The notes below the pieces were generated by a model that did not search any database, was not told the DNA's origin, and was given only the letters and a program-made list of their open reading frames with translations. 6,873 nucleotides of DNA, from NCBI GenBank assembly GCA_934553185.1, contig CAKTFF010000110.1, positions 1 through 6,873 on the forward strand, given 5' to 3'. Below are positions 1 through 6,206 of this stretch, in pieces. The stretch's first letter is position 1. Each line of letters starts with the position of its first letter. The DNA comes from an uncultured Devosia sp. (lineage in GTDB: Bacteria > Pseudomonadota > Alphaproteobacteria > Rhizobiales > Devosiaceae). The translations under genes and the position numbers were made by a program.

Positions 1-165
1 TGGACGCTGGCGCATATCCTGCGCGCGCCCTTGTTCCGCTTCGCGCCGGAAAAGCCGGGCGGCTGGCACGAGCCCTATCCGGGCTGGGAAGCGACGCGCT
101 ACGAACAAAAGGCGCGCCGCGAAGGTCGGATGGTCAGCTTCTACTTCAGTTTCGAGCGGGTGTGA
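1..165 (+). CDS. trmB: tRNA (guanine-N7-)-methyltransferase TrmB, C-terminal end only
   Basis: This is the last 54 codons of a gene entering from the left, ending in TGA at 163-165. TrmB transfers a methyl group from S-adenosylmethionine to N7 of guanine 46 in the variable loop of tRNAs. The fragment contains a T-R-Y-E motif (fragment residues 32-35) followed by Q-K-A-R-R-E-G-R and an ending F-E-R-V. This matches the family's C-terminal signature (in E. coli TrmB, T-K-F-E followed by a basic stretch and ending F-E-R-V-K), which helps bind tRNA. The SAM-binding fold lies outside the window and cannot be checked. A trmB just upstream of rimP-nusA is a familiar rhizobial arrangement, which supports the call. 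A separate promoter and terminator lie between it and rimP, so it is probably a separate transcription unit that may read partly into rimP. Confidence 0.82.
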   Translation, partial: WTLAHILRAPLFRFAPEKPGGWHEPYPGWEATRYEQKARREGRMVSFYFSFERV

Positions 166-181
166 CCCGGCGCGGCGCACA

Positions 182-210
182 CTTGCACGGCAGGTGTTAT
201 CGCGCTATAT
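182..210 (+). promoter_or_regulatory. Putative housekeeping sigma promoter for the rimP-nusA-infB operon
   Basis: CTTGCA at 182-187 and CTATAT at 205-210 are separated by exactly 17 bases. This closely matches the rhizobial housekeeping promoter CTTGAC-N17-CTATAT: the -10 is perfect and the -35 keeps CTTG. Transcription would start near 216-218, giving a leader of about 68 bases before rimP. The -10 element lies inside a perfect 12-base palindrome (203-214). The match is seen in the sequence; promoter activity is inferred. Confidence 0.68.
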
Positions 211-214
211 AGCG
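203..214. repeat. Perfect 12-base palindrome over the -10 element
   Basis: CGCTATATAGCG equals its own reverse complement and is centred between 208 and 209. It covers the whole proposed -10 hexamer, so a dimeric regulator bound there would block RNA polymerase. It may also be incidental, since a CTATAT -10 needs only a few flanking bases to become palindromic. No flanking extension of the symmetry is visible. Confidence 0.5.
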
Positions 215-237
215 GTCAACATCTCAGCAGTTTTGCA

Positions 238-268
238 GAGTGGGCGCCTTCCGGCCCCGCTCTTTTTT
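238..268 (+). terminator. Intrinsic terminator / candidate attenuator in the rimP leader
   Basis: Bases 238-248 pair with 253-262, forming a stem of ten base pairs (one G-U) with a single bulged C at 245 and a UUCC loop (249-252). Six T residues follow at 263-268. This is a textbook intrinsic terminator shape. It lies downstream of the proposed promoter (start near 217) and upstream of the rimP ribosome binding site, so it would act on the operon's own transcript as an attenuator as well as on any trmB read-through. Because the next gene but one encodes NusA, which modulates intrinsic termination, autoregulation is plausible but not shown. Confidence 0.75.
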
Positions 269-275
269 ATTACCT

Positions 276-281
276 GAAGGA
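276..281 (+). promoter_or_regulatory. Ribosome binding site of rimP
   Basis: GAAGGA lies three bases before ATG 285, which is on the short side for a Shine-Dalgarno sequence. It decides the start: an in-frame GTG at 240 would add 15 residues, but it lies inside the terminator stem and has no ribosome binding site. Confidence 0.6.
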
Positions 282-284
282 CCG

Positions 285-938
285 ATGAGCTTCGATCTGA
301 GCGAAAAACGCTTCATCAAGGAAACCGGGCTCGAAGCCCGTATTGCCCGTATCGTCGAGCCGGTGGCCAATGGCCTGGGCTTTTCGCTGGTGCGGGTCAA
401 GATCACCCAGGAAAACGGCATGACCTTGCAGATCATGGCCGAGGACGAAAACGCGCGCTTCACCATCGTCAACTGCGAAACCCTTTCCAAGGACCTTTCG
501 CCGGTGCTGGACGTGGAAGACCCGATCGACCGCGAATATCACCTCGAAGTTTCCTCGCCGGGCATCGACCGGCCGCTGGTGCGCCGCCGTGATTTTGCCG
601 CCTATGTGGGCCATGAGGTCAAGATCGAGCTTCTCGACATGATCAATGGGCGCAAGCGCTTCCGCGGCTTCATCAAGGCCGTGGAGGACGACGCGGTGAT
701 CATCACCCTGCCCGATGCACCCGGCGGCACCGATCCCGATCATCGGCTGCTGCTTTCCACCATTGGCGAAGCCAAGCTGGTGATGACCGATGCCTTGATG
801 GAAAAGGCGCGGCTCGACCAGGAAGCCCATCCGATCGACGACGACGAGACCGAAACGGTTGAATATGCCGACGTCGATAGCGACGAAGAAGACGACGACG
901 CAGACCAAGACGAAGACGTCTCCAAGGAGAAGAATTAA
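285..938 (+). CDS. rimP: Ribosome maturation factor RimP
   Basis: RimP binds the free 30S subunit and helps its late maturation; it acts in the cytoplasm and is not part of the finished ribosome. The 217-residue product has the family's alpha/beta N-terminal domain (about residues 15-98), ending in the hallmark E-V-S-S-P-G-I-D-R-P-L (88-98). An SH3-like C-terminal domain follows (about 103-172), including the usual basic turn N-G-R-K-R-F-R-G (121-128). After that comes a strongly acidic tail: residues 185-211 hold 18 Asp/Glu. E. coli RimP is about 150 residues and lacks such a tail. The start at ATG 285 is chosen for its adjacent GAAGGA and because homology begins soon after. The stop codon abuts the nusA start codon, so the two are probably translationally coupled. 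Confidence 0.95.
   Translation: MSFDLSEKRFIKETGLEARIARIVEPVANGLGFSLVRVKITQENGMTLQIMAEDENARFTIVNCETLSKDLSPVLDVEDPIDREYHLEVSSPGIDRPLVRRRDFAAYVGHEVKIELLDMINGRKRFRGFIKAVEDDAVIITLPDAPGGTDPDHRLLLSTIGEAKLVMTDALMEKARLDQEAHPIDDDETETVEYADVDSDEEDDDADQDEDVSKEKN
924..929 (+). promoter_or_regulatory. Ribosome binding site of nusA, inside the rimP 3' end
   Basis: AAGGAG lies nine bases before the nusA ATG and within the last codons of rimP. It is the strongest Shine-Dalgarno sequence in the window. Its position means ribosomes finishing rimP clear or deliver it, and terminate exactly where nusA begins (TAA directly followed by ATG). Confidence 0.75.
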
Positions 939-2540
939 ATGGCCGTTAGCGCGAACCGCCTCGAGCTCTTGCAGATCGCAGATGCCGTTGCCCGCGAAAA
1001 GTCGATCGACCGCATGGTGGTGATCGAGGCGATGCAGGACGCCATGGAAAAGGCCGCCAAGGGCCGCTACGGCGCGGAAACCGAGATCAAGGTGGAGATC
1101 AATCCGCGCTCGGGCGAAACGCGCATGTGGCGCCTTCTTGAAATCGTCGACGAGGTCGAGGAAAACAGCCGCCAGATCGAGCTGAAATACGCCAAGCTCA
1201 AGTCGCCTGAAGCCAAAGTCGGCGACTTCCTAACCGAGCCGCTGCCGCCCATGGAATTTGGCCGCATCGCCGCGCAGTCGGCCAAGCAGGTGATTGTCCA
1301 GAAGGTGCGCGATGCCGAGCGCGAGCGCATGTATGACGAGTACTTCAACCGCATCGGCGAGATCGTCAACGGCACGGTCAAGCGCGTCGAATATGGCAAT
1401 GTGATCGTCGATCTCGGGCGGGGCGAAGCCATTATCCGCCGCGACGAGCTGATCCCGCGCGAAATGTTCCGCTATGGCGATCGCGTGCGCGCCTATGTCT
1501 ATGACGTGCGCCGCGAACAGCGCGGGCCGCAGATTTTCCTGTCGCGCACCCATCCGCAGTTCATGGCCAAGCTCTTCATGCAGGAAGTGCCCGAAATCTA
1601 TGATGGCGTGATCACCATCCGCTCGATTGCCCGCGATCCGGGGTCGCGCGCCAAGATCGCCGTGACGTCGTCGGATTCCTCCATCGACCCGGTCGGCGCC
1701 TGCGTTGGTATGCGCGGTTCGCGCGTCCAGGCGGTGGTGGCCGAGCTGCAGGGCGAAAAGATCGACATCATTCCCTGGACCGACACCATTGCCGACCTCG
1801 TGGTCTCGGCGCTGCAGCCGGCCGATGTGGCCAAGGTGGTGCTCGACGAGCAGGCCGAGCGCATCGAAGTGGTGGTGCCCGACGAGCAGCTGTCGCTGGC
1901 CATCGGCCGCCGCGGGCAGAATGTGCGCCTCGCTTCGCAGCTGATCGGCTGGGATATCGACATTCTCACCGAGCAGGAAGAAAGCGAACGCCGGCAAAAA
2001 GAATTCACCGAACGCTCGGGTCTTTTCATGCAGGCCCTTGACGTGGACGAGATGGTTGCCCAGCTATTGGCTTCGGAAGGCTTCTCCTCGGTGGAGGAAC
2101 TGGCCTATATCGACGCCGAGGAAATCGCCTCGATCGACGGGTTCGATGAAGAAACCGCCGGCGAAATCCAGACCCGTGCGACCGAATATCTCGCAGCGAT
2201 CGAAGGCGAACACGACGAAGCGCGCAAGGGGCTGGGCGTGTCCGACGACCTCTACGAGATTGCCGGCCTCAACGCCGCCATGCTGGTGGCCCTGGGCAAG
2301 GAAGACATCAGAACGGTGGAAGACTTTGCCGGCTGCGCTGCCGACGACCTGATCGGCTGGAGCGAACGCAAGGATGGCGAAACCAAGCGCTTCGAGGGGA
2401 CCTTCAAGGACTTCCCCGTGTCGCGCGAAGAAGCCGAAGACATGATCATGCAGGCCCGCATCAAGGCCGGCTGGATCAACGAGGAAGACGTGCCTGCTGT
2501 CGAAGGCGAAGAGATCGCCGACGAAGAGGCAACGGCTTAG
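939..2540 (+). CDS. nusA: Transcription termination/antitermination factor NusA
   Basis: NusA binds RNA polymerase and nascent RNA, promotes pausing and intrinsic termination, and takes part in antitermination complexes such as those on rRNA operons. The 533-residue product has the full order. The polymerase-binding N-terminal domain is at about 1-130. The S1 domain is at about 137-203 (from G-E-I-V-N-G-T-V to F-L-S-R-T). KH1 is at about 233-282 with its loop G-M-R-G (257-260), and KH2 at about 298-345 with its loop G-R-R-G (323-326). Two acidic-repeat helix-hairpin-helix modules lie at about 370-420 and 433-508. The C-terminal repeats are typical of proteobacteria and absent from Bacillus NusA. 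A short acidic end (515-531) follows. Both KH glycine loops are intact, so RNA binding should work. It starts directly at the rimP stop with a strong ribosome binding site and is 25 bases from the next gene. Confidence 0.98.
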   Translation: MAVSANRLELLQIADAVAREKSIDRMVVIEAMQDAMEKAAKGRYGAETEIKVEINPRSGETRMWRLLEIVDEVEENSRQIELKYAKLKSPEAKVGDFLTEPLPPMEFGRIAAQSAKQVIVQKVRDAERERMYDEYFNRIGEIVNGTVKRVEYGNVIVDLGRGEAIIRRDELIPREMFRYGDRVRAYVYDVRREQRGPQIFLSRTHPQFMAKLFMQEVPEIYDGVITIRSIARDPGSRAKIAVTSSDSSIDPVGACVGMRGSRVQAVVAELQGEKIDIIPWTDTIADLVVSALQPADVAKVVLDEQAERIEVVVPDEQLSLAIGRRGQNVRLASQLIGWDIDILTEQEESERRQKEFTERSGLFMQALDVDEMVAQLLASEGFSSVEELAYIDAEEIASIDGFDEETAGEIQTRATEYLAAIEGEHDEARKGLGVSDDLYEIAGLNAAMLVALGKEDIRTVEDFAGCAADDLIGWSERKDGETKRFEGTFKDFPVSREEAEDMIMQARIKAGWINEEDVPAVEGEEIADEEATA

Positions 2541-2565
2541 GCCGTTTCGGAAGCGAGGGACCCCG

Positions 2566-3267
2566 ATGGCCCGGCGCGAAGAAACAACCAGGATGTGCGC
2601 TTTGACACGGGCGGAAAAGCCCGTGGCGGAGCTGATCCGCTTCGTGCTCGGCCCCGACGGGGTTCTGGTTCCGGACACCGATGCCAAGGCCGAAGGCCGG
2701 GGCGTCTGGGTCAGCCTCAACCGGGAGCTCGTGGCCGAGGCGGTCAAGCGCAAGGTGTTTGCGCGCAGCCTCAAATGCGAGGTCAGCGTGCCCGCCGATC
2801 TGCCGGAGCTGACCAGGCAACGGCTTGAGGGGCGTTATCTCAATGCCCTCAGCATGGCGCGCAAGGCGGGGCAACTCACCTTTGGCGCCACCAAGGTGCG
2901 AGCGCTGGTCGAGAGTGGATCATTGATCGCGCTGATCACGGCCACCGATGCCGCCGCCGATGGCCGCAGCAAGATGGTCGGCCCGCTCAAGGCGCTGCAT
3001 TACGCGGCGCAGGAAGAAGAAATAGACGGCTTTGACGTGCCCCATTTCGAATTAGTTCCTTCGGAGCAAATGGGTTTGGCACTCGGGCTGGAAAATGTGA
3101 TACATGCTGCCCTCACAAAAGGGGCGGCAGCCCAAGCGGCAGTGGAAAAAGCCAGGCGACTGGCGCTTTTCCTTGCCAAACCGACGGAACAGGACACCGA
3201 CCGCCCCGCGGTTGACGGTGTTCTTTTGCCCGAGGCCACCGACGAAAGACGCGAGATACATGGCTGA
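2566..3267 (+). CDS. ylxR: Two-domain RNA-binding protein: YlxR (DUF448) joined to an L7Ae/L30e-type domain
   Basis: The N-terminal part (about residues 7-75) is a YlxR domain: R-M-C-A-L-T-R (9-15), E-L-I-R-F-V (22-27), P-D-G (30-32) and the conserved G-R-G-V-W-V (44-49). The second part (about 88-185) looks like the L7Ae/L30e fold of YlxQ. It begins [10 protein letters not shown] near 95-104 and ends with a G-L-A-L-G-L-E-N motif (170-177). In Firmicutes these are two adjacent genes between nusA and infB; here one gene of 233 residues carries both. Bacillus YlxR (also called RnpM) has been reported to bind and modulate RNase P; whether that holds for the alphaproteobacterial form is unknown. 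The last 45 or so residues match nothing I recognise. ATG 2566 is preceded by GAGG at 2555-2558. The 3' end overlaps infB by eight bases. Confidence 0.88.
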   Translation: MARREETTRMCALTRAEKPVAELIRFVLGPDGVLVPDTDAKAEGRGVWVSLNRELVAEAVKRKVFARSLKCEVSVPADLPELTRQRLEGRYLNALSMARKAGQLTFGATKVRALVESGSLIALITATDAAADGRSKMVGPLKALHYAAQEEEIDGFDVPHFELVPSEQMGLALGLENVIHAALTKGAAAQAAVEKARRLALFLAKPTEQDTDRPAVDGVLLPEATDERREIHG

Positions 3268-6124
3268 TAACGACGACAAGCGCACTGACGACACCGGCGC
3301 GAAGAAGACGCTGACACTCAAGGGCGGCCCAGGCCTGGGCAATCGTCCGGGCATGTCGCGTGGTCCTTCGCGCTCGACGGTGGTTGTCGAAAAGCGCACG
3401 CGCCTGGTTCCCAAGCCCAATGCGCCAGCTGCGCCGCATCGTCCGGCACCCACGTCGGCATCGCCAGGGCAGAACGGGCGGCCGCCTGCCAGCCGTCCTG
3501 CATCGGGCCAGAGCCGCCCGCCGCTGGGCCTCAGCGCAGCAGAAGCCGAAGCTCGCCGCCAGGCCCTGGCTCTGGCCGGTGCACGCGCGGCCGAGGACCA
3601 ACAGCGTTTCGCGGCCGAAGAAGCGCGCCGCGTGGAAGAGGATGCGCGCCGCCGCCAGATCCGCGAGGAGGCCGAAGAGGCCCGTCGCCAGGCCGAGGCG
3701 CCGCCGCCCGCCCCTGTTGTTGAAGCTCCGCCTCCGGCGCCAGAAGCTCCGGCTCCGGTGGCCGAGGCTGCGCCCGCTCCTGCCCCCACGCCCGCTCCCG
3801 AGCCGGCACAGCCCTATACGCCCCCGTCCCAGCGCAATGCCGGCCCGTCCAGCGTGCGCGTGGTTGCCGGCCGTCCGGGCCAGCCGCCGCGTCCGGTGCG
3901 CCCGGCTGGGGAATCGCGTCCAAGCGGCAATACCCGTCCCGAAAACGAGCGCGGTGCCAATGCCCTGATCAAGCCCGGCACGGCCGGTGCGCGCCCGGGC
4001 GCGCCTGGTGCCCGCCCGTCGGGTACGGCTGGCCGTCCGCCTGGCGAACGCCGCCCGGCCGGTGCCGGCATGGCGCCGATCGGCAATGTACCGCCCGCAG
4101 GTCCCAATGAAGCGGACGGCCGCAAGGTCCGTACCGGCTCGCCACAGACAAGGCCGACCACCGAGGCGGAACTCGAAAATGCGCGTCGTGCCTCACGGGC
4201 AACGCCCGAACGTCCCACCCGCAAGGCGGATGATGGCAATGCGCGTGGCCGCCTGACCGTCACCAATGCCGGCGCTGAAAGCGATCGCGACAAGGGTCCG
4301 TCCCTTGCCGCCATGCGCCGCCGCCGTGACAAGAAGATGGGCCGCAACCAGCAGGATGCGCCCAAGCTCAGCCGCGAAGTGACCATTCCCGAAGCCATCA
4401 CGGTTGCCGAACTCGCCAACCGCATGGCCGAGCGCTCCGTTACCGTCATCAAGATGCTGATGGCACAGGGGCAGATGGCGACCATCAACGACGTCCTTGA
4501 TGCCGACACGGCCGAACTGATCGCAACCGAGCTGGGCCATACGGTCAAGCGCGTCAGCGAAGCGGACGTGGAAGAAGGTCTCTACGACATCCCAGCCGAT
4601 GACAAGGCCGAGGACCTGACCGATCGTGCGCCAGTCGTGACCATTATGGGCCACGTCGACCACGGTAAGACCTCCCTGCTTGACGCGATCCGCGAGGCCA
4701 ATGTGGTTTCGGGTGAAGCCGGTGGCATTACCCAGCATATCGGCGCCTATCAGGTGGAAAAGAACGGCGCCAAGATCACCTTCCTCGACACGCCGGGCCA
4801 CGAAGCGTTCACCGCCATGCGTGCCCGCGGTGCGCAGGCGACCGACATCGCGGTGCTGGTTGTGGCAGCCGATGACGGCGTGATGCCGCAGACCATCGAA
4901 TCCATCCGCCATGCCAAGGCGGCTGGTGTGCCGATCATCGTGGCCATCAACAAGATGGACAAGCCCGAAGCCAATCCGACCCGCGTTCGCACCGAGCTGT
5001 TGCAGCATGAAGTGTTCGTGGAATCGATGGGCGGCGACGTGCTGGACGTGGAAGTTTCGGCCAAGACGCAGGCCGGTCTCGACAAGCTGCTCGAAACCAT
5101 CCTCTTGCAGGCTGAAGTGCTCGAGCTGCGTGTGGCCCGTGATGGCCGTGCGGAAGGTCTCGTGATCGAAGCCAAGCTCGATCGCGGCCGCGGCGCGGTG
5201 GCGACGGTTCTGGTGCAGCGCGGTACGCTGCGCGTCGGCGACATTCTGGTTGCGGGCACTGAATTTGCCCGCGTGCGTGCCCTGATCAACGACAAGGGCG
5301 AGCAGGTCAAGGAAGCCGGTCCCTCCATTCCGGTGGAAGTTCTGGGCTTTACCGGCGTGCCGAGCGCGGGCGACCGCTTCTCGGTGGTGGAAACCGAGGC
5401 GCGTGCCCGCGAGGTCACCGAATACCGCCAGCGTGCCATCCGTGAAAAGACGGCCGGCGGCGGCGCGACCAGTCTCGAGCAGATGATGAATCAGCTCAAG
5501 GTGGCGGGCATTGCCAAGTTCCCCCTGATCATCAAGGGCGACGTGCAGGGTTCGGTGGAAGCGATCGTGGCTTCGCTCAACAAGCTCTCGACCGACGAAG
5601 TGTCGGCGCAGATCCTGATGAGCGCCGTGGGCGGGATCACCGAGTCGGACGTGACGCTGGCTTCGGCCTCGAACGCCATCGTGATCGGCTTCAACGTGCG
5701 TGCCAACAAGCAGGCAACCGATCTGGCCACGCGCGACGGCATCGAAATCCGCTACTACAACATCATCTACGACCTCGTGGATGACGTGAAGAACGCCATG
5801 AGCGGCCTGCTCAAGCCAGAGCGGCGCGAAACCTTTATCGGCTACGCCACGATCCAGGAAGTGTTCCAGATAACCAAGGTCGGCAAGGTCGCCGGCTGCC
5901 GGGTCACCGAGGGAATCGTGGAACGCGGTGCCGGTGTGCGCCTCCTGCGCGACAACGTCGTTATCCACGAGGGCAAGCTCAAGACGCTCAAGCGCTTCAA
6001 GGACGAAGTCAAGGAAGTGGCCGTTGGCCAGGAATGCGGCATGGCCTTCGAGAACTACGAAGACATCCGCGCCGGCGACCAGATCGAATGCTTCCGCGTC
6101 GAGACCGTGCAGCGCACGCTCTAG
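3260..6124 (+). CDS. infB: Translation initiation factor IF-2
   Basis: IF2 is the GTPase that places formyl-methionyl initiator tRNA on the 30S subunit and promotes 50S joining. The product is 954 residues. The N-terminus has the IF2-associated motif (K-K-T-L-T-L-K at 15-21, V-V-V-E-K-R-T-R at 41-48). Then come an Ala/Glu/Arg coiled-coil-like stretch (about 91-145), a Pro/Ala-rich linker (147-189), a Gly/Ala/Pro/Arg linker (about 240-270) and an IF2_N domain (from 371). The G domain (about 455-620) has all motifs: G1 G-H-V-D-H-G-K-T (464-471), G2 G-G-I-T-Q-H-I-G (488-495), G3 D-T-P-G-H (510-514), G4 N-K-M-D (564-567), G5 S-A-K (600-602). Domain II (about 625-712), domain III (about 740-845) and the initiator-tRNA-binding C2 domain with E-C-G (925-927) follow. 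ATG 3260 is preferred because the conserved N-terminus begins there; an upstream in-frame ATG at 3104 would read 52 non-IF2 residues inside the previous gene. There is no strong ribosome binding site, so coupling through the eight-base overlap is likely. Confidence 0.97.
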   Translation: MADNDDKRTDDTGAKKTLTLKGGPGLGNRPGMSRGPSRSTVVVEKRTRLVPKPNAPAAPHRPAPTSASPGQNGRPPASRPASGQSRPPLGLSAAEAEARRQALALAGARAAEDQQRFAAEEARRVEEDARRRQIREEAEEARRQAEAPPPAPVVEAPPPAPEAPAPVAEAAPAPAPTPAPEPAQPYTPPSQRNAGPSSVRVVAGRPGQPPRPVRPAGESRPSGNTRPENERGANALIKPGTAGARPGAPGARPSGTAGRPPGERRPAGAGMAPIGNVPPAGPNEADGRKVRTGSPQTRPTTEAELENARRASRATPERPTRKADDGNARGRLTVTNAGAESDRDKGPSLAAMRRRRDKKMGRNQQDAPKLSREVTIPEAITVAELANRMAERSVTVIKMLMAQGQMATINDVLDADTAELIATELGHTVKRVSEADVEEGLYDIPADDKAEDLTDRAPVVTIMGHVDHGKTSLLDAIREANVVSGEAGGITQHIGAYQVEKNGAKITFLDTPGHEAFTAMRARGAQATDIAVLVVAADDGVMPQTIESIRHAKAAGVPIIVAINKMDKPEANPTRVRTELLQHEVFVESMGGDVLDVEVSAKTQAGLDKLLETILLQAEVLELRVARDGRAEGLVIEAKLDRGRGAVATVLVQRGTLRVGDILVAGTEFARVRALINDKGEQVKEAGPSIPVEVLGFTGVPSAGDRFSVVETEARAREVTEYRQRAIREKTAGGGATSLEQMMNQLKVAGIAKFPLIIKGDVQGSVEAIVASLNKLSTDEVSAQILMSAVGGITESDVTLASASNAIVIGFNVRANKQATDLATRDGIEIRYYNIIYDLVDDVKNAMSGLLKPERRETFIGYATIQEVFQITKVGKVAGCRVTEGIVERGAGVRLLRDNVVIHEGKLKTLKRFKDEVKEVAVGQECGMAFENYEDIRAGDQIECFRVETVQRTL

Positions 6125-6147
6125 TGTGAGCCACAACAATGTGTCTG

Positions 6148-6180
6148 AACGGGCGTCCTGCGGGGCGCCCGTTTTGCTTT
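6148..6180 (+). terminator. Intrinsic terminator after infB
   Basis: Bases 6148-6158 pair with 6163-6173 in an uninterrupted 11-base-pair stem (one G-U) closed by a UGCG loop. A T-rich tract TTTTGCTTT follows at 6172-6180, partly within the stem. It begins 24 bases past the infB stop and should end the rimP-infB operon. The T tract is broken by GC, so some read-through into the next gene is possible. Confidence 0.88.
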
Positions 6181-6206
6181 AAGGTGGCGCCCAAACGGAG
6201 AACCAT

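Noticed and set aside
240..284. GTG start at 240 extending RimP by 15 residues
   Set aside because: The codon lies within the terminator stem, has no ribosome binding site, and the added residues are not RimP-like; ATG 285 has GAAGGA before it.
166..284. Riboswitch, small RNA or tRNA gene in the trmB-rimP gap (E. coli has a tRNA gene ahead of rimP)
   Set aside because: After the promoter only about 68 leader bases remain, with one terminator hairpin and one weak hairpin; no cloverleaf or known aptamer core is visible.
1230..1997. A 255-codon minus-strand open frame opposite nusA
   Set aside because: It is a shadow of nusA codon use and resembles no known protein.
3077..3092. TGGCAC as half of a sigma-54 promoter
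   Set aside because: The -24-like element matches, but the -12 element lacks the required GC at the right distance.
3104..3259. ATG 3104 as an IF2 start adding 52 residues
   Set aside because: The added stretch lies inside the ylxR-type gene, does not resemble IF2, and the conserved IF2 N-terminus begins at ATG 3260.
3695..4070. Tandem DNA repeat or inserted element in the IF2 linker
   Set aside because: The repetition is at the level of amino acid composition with varied codons; there is no exact repeat unit or inverted repeat, so it is a low-complexity protein linker.
4193..6139. A 648-codon open frame on the minus strand opposite infB
   Set aside because: It mirrors the G/C third-position bias of infB, is rich in His and other residues expected from antisense reading, matches no family I recognise, and lies fully opposite a certain gene.
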